Source: Cyclaneusma minus (Eukaryota > Ascomycota > Leotiomycetes > Marthamycetales > Marthamycetaceae). Taken from it: a stretch of 64,000 nt of DNA. The notes under the pieces were generated by a model. The model did not search any database. It was not told the DNA's origin and saw only the letters and a list, made by a program, of their open reading frames with translations. How positions within the stretch are numbered: the stretch's first letter is position 1; every line of letters begins with the position of its first letter. Location of the stretch: NCBI GenBank assembly GCA_037179335.1, contig JAKZHN010000011.1, forward strand, positions 526,428 to 590,427, written 5' to 3'. The position numbers and the translations under genes are program-made. Positions 25,301 through 37,930 of the stretch are shown one piece after another.

Positions 25301-26147
25301 AGCTAAGCGAGACTAAAAGGCCAGGCTTCTCTCTTCTGCGTCTATATAAGAGGAACTTATCCGGATCGTCATCAATGCAAGTTTAAAAATGATCATCAAC
25401 CGGCCGACGTTCTTCAGAATGCAGAGGATCAGAAAGACTACACACTCGAGAAGTAACGTTGCTACCAGTTTCTTCTAAATGACTGGTTGACCAGGTTGGT
25501 CGCATTCGGGTAACATATGCCATGATGTCCGAAACCTGCTGCTGTCACAAAAAAATCTATACTGTGGAAAAACCTGACTGCTATCAAAATCCGCAGTCGG
25601 TGTCGATTGCGCGATGGGAAAAAGCTAGACTCCACGTGTAGGCTCTTCTATTCTGCTCCTATATAAAGGACCCAATTCCAACCTATAACCATCCAAATCA
25701 AGAAGTGGTTTTCAAACTACCATACGCTGCGAGGCGCAGAACCCTAAAAAGCTGCAGTTTAGTAGCACCTGCATCTTCCAGGTCATCGGTCGATCTGGTT
25801 GGCGGTTTCGAGTATTTTTCAGTATGCTGTTGTCACCATTCCTTCCTTCAGTCAAAAGCCGTGGTACCACCATAGTCAGTGCTCCAGGCCTGATAAGTTG
25901 TCAGACTTGAGGGGCAAGCTGGTCCCAAGTCCTACACCTGTCCTACACCTGCAGTAATGCAGTATAATGCTCTGCATGCAGAAACAACGAAGACTATACT
26001 TTTTCAGAGGAGGGGCACGATGAAGACCATTCAAGTTGATGATCATTAGCAAGTCTTGTAGGTTTCTAGCACATCTCTGTAATTTATTACTGTCGCATAT
26101 CCTGCCTACTGTCGAAAGCCACAACTGTCACCGGACCGCGATAATTA
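22341..26147 (+). repeat. Array C, eleven TATA-box units of about 320 bp
   Basis: TATATAAA or TATATAAG starts at 22387, 22748, 23075, 23396, 23726, 24067, 24388, 24710, 25022, 25343 and 25660. Intervals are 361, 327, 321, 330, 341, 321, 322, 312, 321 and 317 bp. In most units the TATA box is followed by an 'aac(a/c)aaaccaagt(c)'-like segment about 30-40 bp downstream, where a start site would lie. About 100-150 bp upstream of most TATA boxes sit two or three sites of the form GCTGTC(A/G) or CTGTCGAAAGC (for example 22957, 23606, 24903, 25222, 25531), the reverse complement of the GACAGC sites in arrays A and B. A last decayed unit ends near 26147. ORFs inside are short and differ between units. 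Confidence 0.85.
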
Positions 26148-26345
26148 CAGTTAGGTGAAGAGAGTGCGATCCCCAACTTCAATGATTGGGATTATCCTTA
26201 ATGCTTATGGATATTCCTAATGATTGAGATTATCCCTCGGTATTGGGAATGTGCTGGATGATTAGGAATATTCCAAAGAACTAGGAATATTCCAAAAAAT
26301 TAGGAATATTCTAACTGATTAGAGATATCCCAAAGACTAAGGGCA
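26148..26345. mobile_element. Diverged copy of the GGAATATTCC MITE
   Basis: The interior carries the same tandem (T)AGGAATATTCC-type repeats as the element at 19944. The left edge, TA followed by CAGTTAGGTGAAGAGAGTG, resembles the 19944 terminus imperfectly. No right terminus is recognised, so the copy is old or truncated. It lies about 160 bp beyond the 3' end of the 376-residue gene. Confidence 0.55.
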
Positions 26346-26505
26346 AACAGGAAACAAATTGCGCAACAAAGCAACCAAAAGACCAGTGTTTCCCAAGCAC
26401 TCTTCTCTTCCGAACCCTGCTGCTGATTCACAAGAATTCGGTTCTCCAGATCCACCCCGCTGCATCAACGGATTTTGTATCGATGCAAATTCCAATCATC
26501 TAGGC

Positions 26506-27636
26506 TCAAGGAACCGCTATCTGACGCTCTTCAAGGAACATTGTGATTGCTATATCCAGCTCAGCCATAACCTGGAGCACCTGCGGGTCCGCCTCGTCGC
26601 GCTCCTGCTGATACTGACGTGCCAGGCTTTCATGCTTCCGGTATTCTCGATCGGCATCCAGGGACTTGAGTCGCAGGTCATCCATCCTTGAAATCAGCTC
26701 TCGGCTCTTATCGCTCACTAAACCTGCTTGTCTCGCTCTGACCCTAAGAAGGGTGCATTTGTACCCAAACCACCCATAATAATCCTTAAAGCCCACCCGC
26801 CGCTCCCCATTATGACCTTCAATAAAGCGCGCCTCATTGCCCTTTCCGCGGTATCCCTTCAGCCACCCCATTTCCTGTTCCCAATTCGCCAATTTAGTTC
26901 TCATGGATATCGTCTCTTGATTCTCAGATCTGGCTGCAGCAATTGCCATGCTGCCACCCGCGTGTATGAGTTGCTGCTTGGTGTCTTTCAACGCGGCTTC
27001 CTCCTGTCGGTCTCGCAAGTTGTCGACCAGAAAAAATGCGCTAACCGTGGCCTCTTCGGTAACAAAATCATATGTCCATTCTAGCAGCTTGAAATGCCTG
27101 GCTTGGAAGTATTTCAAGGCTCTGTCGATAGTCGTCTTCAGCTCGGCATTCTCGGAATCTTCGGCCGGAGTCCATCGGTTCAGAAGCGCCCTGTCCTCCA
27201 CAATCAACTTTCCCATTTTCTCCCATTCATTTCCGGCCAAAAGATCGTTGAGTTCGCTGTGCGCAGTATCGTTCCGTAAATGATAGGCTGTCATCTCCTT
27301 GAAAGCGTCCTCCGCCTGCATCTTAGCATGCCATGCTGCGTACTTCATGTGACGATTGTATGTCTGAGCGAGGGTGCCGGTTTTATCAGCCCTCTCTTTC
27401 TCGATATTCTGAATGATGGTCCGCCAAGGTGCATCTCCAAACAAGACACTATGATCACCCATGATACCTGCAGGTGACGCAGCCCCTTTCTTCTCGCAAT
27501 CCTTTAGGTGTGCCAAGTTCCACTTGAAGTAGTCACCGTATCTTAACTTGAACCTTGTACTCTGCAACTGGTCTTCCATCTCAACCTCGGCGTCATTTTC
27601 GTCTTTCGAACGCGCTTGACTTGTGGGGACGTCCAT
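26506..27636 (-). CDS. Hypothetical protein, 376 residues
   Basis: A long single-exon ORF in balanced-composition DNA, far longer than chance ORFs here. I do not recognise a family. The protein is mostly predicted helix by eye, rich in Glu, Lys, Arg and Trp/Tyr, with an acidic N-terminus (DENDAEVEMEDQ, about 12-23), a Trp/Tyr-rich middle and a C-terminal heptad-like charged stretch (about 320-365) that could be a coiled coil. No signal peptide or membrane segment is seen. The first ATG (27636) is used; the frame stays open to TGA at 26506-26508. MITE-family sequence lies on both sides (26148-26345 and 27940-28110). Length and composition support a real gene. Function, and whether it is lineage-specific or captured, cannot be told from sequence alone. 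Confidence 0.7.
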   Translation of the reverse strand: MDVPTSQARSKDENDAEVEMEDQLQSTRFKLRYGDYFKWNLAHLKDCEKKGAASPAGIMGDHSVLFGDAPWRTIIQNIEKERADKTGTLAQTYNRHMKYAAWHAKMQAEDAFKEMTAYHLRNDTAHSELNDLLAGNEWEKMGKLIVEDRALLNRWTPAEDSENAELKTTIDRALKYFQARHFKLLEWTYDFVTEEATVSAFFLVDNLRDRQEEAALKDTKQQLIHAGGSMAIAAARSENQETISMRTKLANWEQEMGWLKGYRGKGNEARFIEGHNGERRVGFKDYYGWFGYKCTLLRVRARQAGLVSDKSRELISRMDDLRLKSLDADREYRKHESLARQYQQERDEADPQVLQVMAELDIAITMFLEERQIAVP

Positions 27637-27937
27637 GATGACGGTGGTGACCGATTGGTGTATACACGAACAGGGGAACAGTAGTTGTGCTAAACCTCGT
27701 AGGTGGAGATTGTTTGCTGTGATTGGTGACTGGGAAACGTGGACTGTAGATGTGCAGGTTCTGTCTTTATGTGCGCGGCGTGGTCGGTTTTCTTGTTCCT
27801 TTGGTCACCTTACCCTCAGGCCGTCCTCGCTACCAGTACCACGTTTTCGCGCGCACAGTTCGCAGCGCACAACTCGTTCCTGGCCCTGCTCTGCCTTGTC
27901 GTGAGAACCCTTGTGCGCTCATGTTACGACTTGAGAG
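27637..27937 (-). promoter_or_regulatory. Upstream region of the 376-residue gene
   Basis: 300 bp between the start codon and the MITE at 27940. It is non-repetitive. Short ORFs cross it on both strands without family features. Presumably 5' leader and promoter. Confidence 0.4.
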
Positions 27938-27939
27938 TA

Positions 27940-28110
27940 CAGTGGGTGGAAAAAAGTCTGAATACAGCCTACAAGCTTCCAATAATCGCGAATATCCCAA
28001 ATAATTAGAAATATTTCCAGTAATTAGGAATATGCCAAATGCTTTGGAATATTTCAAATATTCGCGAATATTCCTGGGCACTTAGAATGTTCTCAATCAT
28101 TAGAGATAAC
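27940..28110. mobile_element. Truncated copy of the GGAATATTCC MITE
   Basis: The left terminus at 27940-27965 is identical to the 26-bp left terminus at 19944 and is preceded by TA (27938-27939). The interior repeats continue to about 28110. The right inverted repeat is missing; sequence then passes into array D. Confidence 0.8.
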
Positions 28111-31100
28111 TAACGTCTCTTCAACAGCAAAGTATCTTGACAAAACAAACCGAGTCACTTACCAGTCTCTAAATAAGCTACCAGCGAGTTCGGTTGTCAC
28201 CAATAACCGTGAACCAAGTGGAAAACATAAACAGCGACAAGAAATTACAGAGTGATAGCAGCAAGGGTCTCTCAACGGCAGAGCGGCAAAATGATGATGG
28301 TAGCGGCGATTCAGACGACGAGCGATTCCCTTAGTACTTATCTGTGGAGACTGGTTTGAGGGAAATGGTGCTCTCCGAGTTTGTCCGTCTCGTTTCGCTT
28401 CGCAATTCGTTCAAAAGCCATGGCATGCGATGAGTCGATCGTTTTCTTGGGGAGTTGTGGCTATAGAGACTAAGAAAATTGGGGAGCGCAAGTGTCCTTA
28501 AATACCGCTTTCCTTCCCCTGTCCCTTTCTCTGATCACGTGGTTTGATCAAGCTAGTGGTCTGCTTCGCCGCCCCATTCCATTTCCAGGTCTAGGTCCGC
28601 ACCCATGATTGCCCAGTTGCCTTCCAAGAAACCTATAGAAAGACCTCTGGTCTTCGCTAATCCCAGTTTCTAAGAACAAGTCTTCAACTTTCAAAGACAA
28701 CGCCAAGACAAAGTACGACTATGAACACTACCTTTTTTAGAACAAGTTGTAGGTATCTAGACAGGCTACGCTATATCGATAGAAATGACATGAAAAGTAC
28801 AGAAAGCTACAAAAATTCGACGACAGTGTGGTACGATTTAGGGAAAGGCTAGATACTAGGAACCGGCAATAGCTAAAAGGGACGACAACAGGCTGGCGGA
28901 ACGACGATGGCAGCATCCTTTCAACAAGTCACACTTTCACCCTGAGACAGTAAAATCTAGTCCATACTGTATACAACCGTCGGTCCATAATCTCATTTTC
29001 AAGGAACCTATCTTCCCTTGCTCTACAGTTCTTTGTTCGCAAGACACTCATCATGAAGTACGACCACAGGTTGACATATGAACAAAAAATAAAGAAATGT
29101 GGGGGGCCCTTATATAGACACCTCCGTTCTGGACCCTCCTCTCATCCCTTGTCTTGATCACATGATCACATGGCCATACAAGAGTAGTTTGCGTGGACCA
29201 CTGGCACTGTTCAAAATAAGTTCTTCTTCTAGGCCTTAGGTAAAGATATAAAAGCAACGTCTTGCTCCATGTCTGAAGACCTGAAAGCAAGTCCTACATT
29301 CTAAGAACCAGCTCCTAATTGCTATCTAGCCCGGCCCAGAGACAACAGAATCTTGAAATCTACAGCTGGGTAGGGAGTGATGTGGTGATACGATGATCAG
29401 CGGAATGCAAGTCTAGTCGCAACAGCAGCAGCATTTCCCCGACAATAGTGTTTCAGTATGACGGTAAGTCTACTTAGCGCTAAACACGAGCTGAATCCGA
29501 GTGTTTGTAATATGGGCTCAGAAATTGCTGGTTCCTAGGTGGGTGAAAAATATTTGCTCGCAAACCATCGCCTGTTAACGACTTATTTGTTTGTCCAAAC
29601 ATGGGAAGTAAGGAATGTGCTTGGCTTCGAGCCTATAAATACGTTACTTCTCTTGCCCCTATTTCACTCACGTGACACACAGAAACCCCCAGCTTTCTTC
29701 ACGCGCCCAGCTGCGCACTCAAGTTCTCGTGACCTCTGCCCCTTGGAAAGTATAAAAAGCACCCTCTGCCCCCCTACTTCTCAATCTCCAAGCACACGAA
29801 TAAATTTCATCCACGGCACAGGTCAGTGGAAAGTTTCAAATCATTCAAAAATTTTCGAAAACTAGCTCGTTACTACTATCTAGCCAGGTCAGCGGAGAAT
29901 TGAATTTTTAAATTTACAGCTAGGTATGGAGTTCCGTGGTGATGTGAGAATTAATTGAGTGCGAAGCACGCAGCATTAAGAATTTGGGGTAACAGGAGCA
30001 GCATCTCCTCGACAGCAGTGTTTCGGCACAACTTTGAACCCACTTTCCGCAGAACACGAGCTTGGCATCTGTGTTGGTCCGTTTAATAGTTCAAGAATTC
30101 ATTGCCGCTTCCTGGCGACTGGGCTTAGCGCTAAGAGAACTTGCTCCCGTGCCATAGCGTTTCTTGAAGCGGGGTTATAAAATATTAGAAACAAGAAACA
30201 AAGGGAGGTACTGGGTCCTTATATACCCCTTTCTTCCACCCACCTCCTTTTGAGGCCACGTGACTCAAGTAAAGTAGTAATTTACGATCGCCGTTCACCG
30301 CTGTTGCTGTTGGAAGCGACAAGCTGTGAGTATGCATAGGTTGGGGTCTTGGATAAGGTATAAAACACATTCGGTTTCCAGACCTCCAAGCACCACTTCA
30401 GTGCGAAACCATCTCACAATTCCAGGGAAGGATTCAAATCGTGCCAAGATTTTCGAAAGTCAGCTTAATGTCACTGACTAGATAGGCCGGAGCAAAGGAT
30501 ATACTAAATCAAACTAATGCCCACAATTCTGTAGGTATAGAATCCGAAGGTAGTGTGGTGTGGTGCGAAGAAAGTTGGTAAATAGCGGCAGCAGTGACTT
30601 GGAGCGACAGCAACATCATCTCCTCGACAATAAGGTACCAGGATGACCTTACATTAGACCCACTTCCCACTTCCCACGAGCCGAGAGCTTGTGGTGTGGC
30701 TTTGGGTAATCAATTCCTGGTCGGTTCCCGGGCTAGAAACATTTGTTCACAAGCCATCAGTCGGGATCTGGACATGGGAAGCAAGAAACTAGGGGAGCTG
30801 TGGGTCCTTAAATACCCTCTTCCCTCCTCCATCCCTTTAACCCGATCACATGACCACAAACAACCTCACACCTTCCTTCACCGCGCAGCGCGCTAGCCTG
30901 TCAGCACCATTTCAGTTTCCAAGTTCCGCACATCTTAGCCTTGAACTCTCAGCCTCTGCGCAGGTATAAAGACACGCCCTTTCCCGATGTTTCTGTCCTC
31001 AAACTAAATACCAAAGGCCGAACATTGGACGAAGCGATGTGGATACTCCGCGAAATCGAATCGAATCTTTGTGACTGGCGAGATAGGTCGGAGCGAAACA

Positions 31101-31306
31101 AAAACAATAAACCAGAAGGCTGGGTGCAAGTGTATGTAGTAGTGTGGTGTGATTGTGCGAAACGAGTAGGTGAGTAGCGGCAATAGGGTGCGAGAGTGAC
31201 AACAGCAGGGGCTTTTGGAAGGTAGGGTGGTGGAATGAGGGTAGCAATAGTTTACAACGCGGATAAAGACTTGGTGAGCTAAGCGTTTGTGATGGGGAAT
31301 TAGCAG
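28111..31306. repeat. Array D (left part), divergent-promoter units of about 600 bp
   Basis: Five units. Plus-strand TATA boxes start at 28634 (TATAGAAA, decayed), 29247, 29751, 30359 and 30965. Minus-strand TATA boxes, seen as TTATATA or TTAAATA on the plus strand, lie at 28498, 29110, 29634 (variant), 30219 and 30808. Between each pair is a CACGTG or CACATG box (28536, 29159, 29669, 30257, 30847). The pairs are 117-157 bp apart and point away from each other. About 200 bp before the first TATA several units carry CGACAGCAG or CGACAATA sites (for example 30009, 30624). From about 28240, 'agcagcaagggtctctcaacggcag' marks the start of the first unit. No ORF is conserved between units. Confidence 0.85.
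31302..31306 (+). repeat. Target duplication AGCAG, left
   Basis: AGCAG directly before the TG of the left LTR; repeated at 60727-60731 directly after the CA of the right LTR. Confidence 0.8.
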
Positions 31307-31485
31307 TGTTGGGGTTACTGGGGATTCACAGTGCGTACGCAGTAGTGGGTAGTGGTGGTAATGGTGTAGTTGATTGTGTAGAGTAAAGGTCCGGTGGTGG
31401 GTGTGGAGATAAAGCTATATTCACGCGCTAAGACCGGTGCCTGAAGCATATCTTTGAGTTATTATTTGTAAAAAAGGTTGCAATA
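31307..31485 (-). repeat. Left LTR of the 29.4-kb element
   Basis: 179 bp. The outward part (to about 31430) is clean; the inward part is A/T-converted and ends GCAATA in place of GCAACA. Confidence 0.8.
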
Positions 31486-32350
31486 TTGGCTATTTTTTAT
31501 TTTGTGGTAGCGAAAGGGTTTATTTATATGCTATTAATTGGTGGAATAAAAGAGATAAAGGAAATAAAGTTTAAATATATTAAAAAGCGTTGAGTTTCAG
31601 AATTAATGGCTAAATTATCGTTCGAAGAGTAAAGTAGCTATAAATTAGTAATTAAAAACAGAAAAATATTAGAGCTTTTTTAAACGCTATGCAGTATTTA
31701 TTTATTTAATAAAGGAAATGGCTTTTTAGCCGGCGCTTGAAAAGCGCCAATTTTAGAAAATAAATTGGATTTGTAAATAATACATAGTTTTGCAGCCGTT
31801 AGCGTAGTTTAATTTGCAAAGGATTTTTTTTTAAAAAAAATCCTTTTTTTTGTTCTTTTTTTGCAATTTATCCAGTTTTTAAATTTAATAGTCAAAGTGT
31901 TGGTATTAGTAAATTGGTTTAAAGCTTTATTGCAAGCTATTTTTATTATAGCGTTGGCTGGGTTATTTTTACTATTGATTTATTGGATTTTATAAAGCTT
32001 TCGTTTTTTGTAGTTTTGGCGAAAATAAAGAACTTTAATTATAGAGTGTTTTTTAATTATACTATTTAATTTAATAAGGCATTTATATAATAAGAATAAA
32101 TTATTATAAATTATTATTGGAATTGAAAAAAGATTAAATTTATTGATAATTAAGCAAAATATAAATAAAAGCGCTATATTTATATCGGTGTTTTAATTAT
32201 AATTAGGATTTTGCTAGCTAGTACGCTTTGGGTAATTTTTTTATTTTTAATAAAATATCAACGGATAATATTATTTTTAAGGGTAAAAGTATTTGGAGCT
32301 TTTGGAATTTGAGTTTTATTATTTAAAATAATAATATAATTGAATTAAGA
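31486..32350. other. Interior of the 29.4-kb element, left segment
   Basis: A/T-rich, stop-filled sequence. No domain is recognised. TTGGC directly follows the left LTR. Confidence 0.4.
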
Positions 32351-32355
32351 GTTTA

Positions 32356-32569
32356 TATCACGGCAGCTTAAGGGCAAGGCAGGGGTGAAAATAAAGCGAC
32401 GTTGTAAGCTGCAGGAGGAAGTTTACAGCTTTGCAGGATTTTAAGGGTTTTGCAGGCTAGCGCAGAGCGCTAAAATTACGTGCCTGGTACGGGAGAGGGC
32501 TTGGGGCGCATGGCGCATGGCGCGTGCCCGAAGTATATGCCTAAGGCATCTAAAATTAATATTGTAATA
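32356..32569 (-). repeat. Left LTR of the 5.8-kb element
   Basis: 214 bp direct repeat of 37931-38144. Contains 'ttggggcgcatggcgcatgg' and a partly mutated copy of the GTGCCTAAGGCAC palindrome. Confidence 0.8.
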
Positions 32570-35500
32570 GTATCCCTTTTTAAATTGTTATTTATTTTAA
32601 ATAGCGCTAAGAATCCCTTAGTATTTTTTAATTATAATTTATAAATTTTATAAAACTAATTATTCTTTTTTTAAAATGCTTAAAATTATGCCTTTTTTAG
32701 GCCGTTTTTTTAAAAAAATATCTATTTTTGTTTTTATTATTTATATTGCAGCCTTTTTAATTTTTTTTGTTTTTTAAATACTGGGGCGGCTATAATTTAA
32801 TTAAAATTTTATACTAGAGCGGTTTTTTATATTATAGCGGATGGCTATAATATGCTTTTATTATATTACAGGGCCTATTTAATAAAAAAGCCTAGGGGTC
32901 TTAATTTATTTAGGTAATTTTAATGCTATTTTTATAAGTATTTTTTAAAGCCATAAAAATTTGTTTTTAATTGCTAGCTTAATTTATAATTTATTTATTT
33001 AATATAATATATTAGGCCTTAATTTAAACGGGTATTTTAATTATAAATATTTAAAACGCTATTGAATTTCTATTTTTTAATAATTTTTGTATATTTTTTT
33101 TTTAATTATTTTTAAGGTTTTTGCTTTTTTGCTTATTAATTCTTTTTAATTCAAAAATCCTTTTGTTTTTAATTTTAATTTAAAAAAATATATATAAAAT
33201 ATTGGAAAGATTTTTATGCTATTAGGAAAATTAAGAAAGCAGGCGTTTTTATATATTTTAAATACCTTTTATAATTTGGCCTATTTATTGGGTTTTTTTA
33301 TAGGGCAATTGGCTTTTATATTTTTAGTATTAATATAAATATATTAGCTTGTTTTAAAAATTGGGGCTTTAAAATAATAAATTTTGGTATTTTATTTATA
33401 GCGGTTAATTAATTATTAAGCTAGCATTTTAAATTAAATAAGAATTTGCTTTATTTGGTTTATAATGGTATTGGCTTTATAAATTTTTTATTTTTAAATA
33501 GCGGTTATATTTAAAAAATAGAATTGGAACAGCTTTATGCCTATTTATAAATAAAATCCGTAATTGGCAAAAAATGGCATTATTTTAATAATTTTAAATA
33601 TTTGGTTATTAAAAGCAAATTTAGCTAATAATCGCCAATTTATTTAATTATTTTGGGTAAAAAGTATAAAGCTTTTTAAATACTATTTTAAATAAGCGAT
33701 GAGGTTTTTAGTTTATTTGTTTATTTTTCTTTCTAAAAAAAAGCTTTAATTTAATTCCTAGTTTTTTAAATAAATATTTTTAAAATTAAAAAATGAATTG
33801 GGTTTTTTTATTCAAAATAATATTATTAGAAATGCTATAAATGCAATAAATTTTATTAATAAAGGCTTTTACAAGCTTTTTAGCTTCAAGGCTAATAATA
33901 GAAATAAAATAGCGCATTTTGGTAAATTTGTATATTATTATTATAATATATTGGTCAATGCGGCCATTTTTAATATATTTGAACAAAAGAATAATATAAT
34001 TTATTAAAATATTTAACCAAGCCCTAAGCGGAATTAATAGGAATTGTAAAAATCCGGGAAATAGAACTTTTAAAAATTTAATTTTATTATAGAATTTATA
34101 TTTTTTAATATTCTGGGCCATAATATTGGCTAATATTTGCTAGAATTTTGATTTTTTTTAAATATTTGGTTATAGCTATAAAATAATTCTTATAAATAAT
34201 TCAAATTGCCAAATTAAGGGTATTAGAGGGTATTTATATTTGGTTTATATTTTCTGGACTTTTTAAATATAATTTTGCCGTTTAAAATAAAAAAATTAGA
34301 TATCTATTTTTTAAAAATCTGGCGCAAGTTTTTTGGCCAGGCTTTAAGATTTTTATTTTTTAGGGCCGCCAATACTAATATAGCTATTTTTAATGCCTTA
34401 TAAGCTTTTGTAATGATTTTTTTAATTGGCTTTTTTAAATTTCGCTTTCAATTTGGAATTAGTATTAAAATAAGCTAAAAAATTATTATTATTAGGGTTT
34501 CTAATGCTTTAGGTAAATATTTTAATTTTAATAATAATAATTTTAATTTATGCTGTAATTTTTTTTAGTATATTAAAATTGGTTTTTTAAAAGCCTATTT
34601 AATATATTTGGCTTTATTATTTGGGGTTTTAATTTATAAATAATTTTAAAGTTAAAGCCGGTTATTCTTTTAAATTAATGGACTTATTTTTAATTTAGCT
34701 ACTTAATTATTATAAAATATTTTAAATTATTATAAGTAATTTAAATTTAAATTTTAGTTAACAATTTTTAAATATTTAATAATAGCCAAAAGCTTTTTAC
34801 TATAAATTTTATAATTGCATTTTATAAAATTATAAAGTTTTTTAAAAAAGGCTATAAATTAAAGGATTTTATTATCTTTATATTAAAAAAGCATTTTTTC
34901 AAAAATATAATTTAAGGCATTTACCTTTAAAATTATTTATTTATTATAATTAAAAAAAGCCAAAATTGGGGCTAAAACAAATGCCTATTTAAATTTATTA
35001 AAAGCATTTTATTAAGCCTTTTTTCAAATTTTGTTTTTTAATTAGGTTATTGCATGGCTTGGCTGTTTTAAAAAAATTCCAAATAAACTTTTAATAAAAA
35101 TTGGCAAATTTTATGAATTTTTAAAGGTATTGAATAAAAGTTAATGGCTTTTAAATTATAATAGCAAATATTTTATTTAAATTTATTTTTATATTATTTA
35201 ATATAATATAAAAGCTTAAATATTTAATACAAATGGTTTTAAATTTATATTTAAAAATATTAATTTAAAAACCGGTATTCTTTAAGCGGCAAATTATTTT
35301 CCAAATATATGTTTTATATTTTTTTAAATTATTTAAAAAAATTGAAAAATTATTTAAAAATTATCGATATTTTATTTAATAAATTAAATAAAATATTATT
35401 AATATAATATTAAAATAAGGCTAGGATATTACAAAATTTAAAAGGCATAATTAATAATTTAAAAAGTTTAAAATAAATAATAAACGCCGTTTTCTTTTTG

Positions 35501-37930
35501 CTATTTTTAATTTATTAAATGCTGCAATAATATTAAGCTTGATATAAATTTTAGTTTTGTTCATAATATTTAGGATTCTTTTAATTAATAATAAAAAATA
35601 GCGGTTTTTTTTTTTTTATAATTTCAATAATAATTCTTTTTAATTTGGCAATTAATCTTAATGGTATAATATATTTGGATTTTAATTTTTAAATAAATTT
35701 ATAAAAGAATTGCTTATTAAACAATTTTTCATCATATTTTAATTCTTTTGGTAAAAAAGGCCGATTTTAATTATATAGTGGTTTTATGCCAAATAATAAT
35801 TTAATTTTATAATTTTATAATTGCTTACAAAATAATTTATTGGTCTTTTTTTAAAAGAAAGGCGTTTAATATATTATAAAGCCATTTAAAAATAATCAAT
35901 ATTATTTTAAAGAGTTTAATAAAAAAAAGGCCTATTTTTTAAAATAATTTTAAATAGCAATTTTGGCTATTAATATTTAAATACTTGGGAAAATAGGGTT
36001 TTTATTAGCCAGGGCTAATAGTCTAAGCTAAAACAAAATTAATAAAAATCAATTGTATATTTTAGCAAACGTTTTATTAATAAAGCTAATGCCAAAATAT
36101 TTATTATTAATTAAGGCTTTTATAAATAAATTTGTATATTTGGAAAATAAAAAAAAGTTAATTAATATTAATTATAAGACTTTATTAGGATAAATATAAA
36201 ATAGTATTTTATTTTATAGGCTTTAAAATTATAAAAATCCTGTATTAATTAATAATCTTTTTTAGCTGTAATTTAGGCTAAAAGATTGCTATTTTCCGGC
36301 TGGAAATATTTATTTTAATTAAATTTAAAAAAAGAAAAAATTGAAATTAGTAAAAAAAAAAAAAAAAAACTGTTTTGGCTAATCTTATTATAAATATTAG
36401 TTTTGCTAATTTTCCTATTTATTATAATTAGGCGCTAGCCTTATTTTCCTTAATTTTAATTTTTTTTAATTTTGGCTATTAAACTTTTCCTTATTTTTTT
36501 AATATTTGTTTTATTTAAATCCGGGATTTTTAAAGTCAAATATAAATAGAAATTTGTTTTAAGGCTGGCTATTTTTATAATAATTATTAAAAATAAAGCT
36601 ATTGGCTATATGTTTAATATTTGCAGCCAGTTTTTTAACGTATTTATAGTTTTGGTATTTAATTTTTATTGCTGGGTTTTAAAAAATACCTAAATTATAA
36701 TAGGCATAATATTTAAAATTATAAAATTATCCTGGTTAAGGTATTTCTAAATTTGGTTGGCGGGAATTGGAATAAATGCCTTGGATTAATTATTGCCCTT
36801 ATTATTATCATTGCCTTTTTTTTTAATTTATTAAATTTAAAGGCCTTATTAATTATGATTTGCAATTTTTTAATATATTTTTTGTAATACGGTTATTAAT
36901 GCGCTAAAAGGTTTTTATTTATTTAATATATTTATTATTTATAGAAATATTTTTAAAATATTTAATATAGCTAGCCAAAATACCGGACATTTTGTTATAC
37001 AATTTAGTAAGTTTTATTTTATTAAACTAATTAGCCAGCTATATTTCAAATTTAAATTTAGAGTAAAATATAATAAGGCTTTAATTTGTTTTTATTTTTA
37101 GCTTTTTTAAGGCTTTTTTAGCTTTTTTATATTTGTTTAAAATAATATAAATTTTTATTAAGGTATTATATAAAGCTTTTATATTTTTTTAAAGCTTATA
37201 CAATATTGGTATATAGCTTTGCTTTTAATTATCTTAATTAAAAATTAAATTTATTTATAATTGGTATTATAAATTGCGTTATTAATTTATAAGGCGTAGC
37301 GCAATTTCGATTTTTAAACTAAGATGTTTTTTTAATGCTTTAAAAGGTTTTTACTGTTTTTGGTAAATCTTTTAGGGTTTTTGGCGCGGCGGTATAAACG
37401 TTTAAAAAAATATTGCTTTTAAAATAAAAAATAATAGTTTTAATATTAATAAGCTAATTCTAAAGCTTGGCAGCTTTAGCTATATTGCTAAAAAATCGGC
37501 GAAATAAATTATTTATAACTTTATTAATATTGCGTATAAGGGTTTTTAAATGGGTATAATTTTTAATTATAGCATTAATAAGGATCTTTTTTAAAAAAAT
37601 AGCGACATTGGAATTAATGTTATTTTATTTTTTATTAATAAGGTATTTAAAGGCGGCTTTAAAATATAAAAATCCTATAATTTTAAATTGCTTGATTATT
37701 ATATTTATAGCAATTGAGGCGATTGTGGTTATAGCGTAAAATTTTTAATTTAAGAATTATAGGATTTCTTAGATTATAAGGCTTCAAATAAAAGTGTGTC
37801 GGATATATAAAATCTGGGTCTAAATTTAAAAATTGCGCAATTTTGGGCTGCCGTTTTTGTTATAGGTAAAAGGCTGTAATTGTTTTAAAAGAAATTAAAT
37901 TAAATTAGCTAGTAAAAAAAGCTTATAAAT

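Noticed and set aside
22341..26147. CRISPR-like array
   Set aside because: Units are about 320 bp, diverged and carry TATA boxes; there are no short identical repeats with unique spacers, and the genome is fungal.
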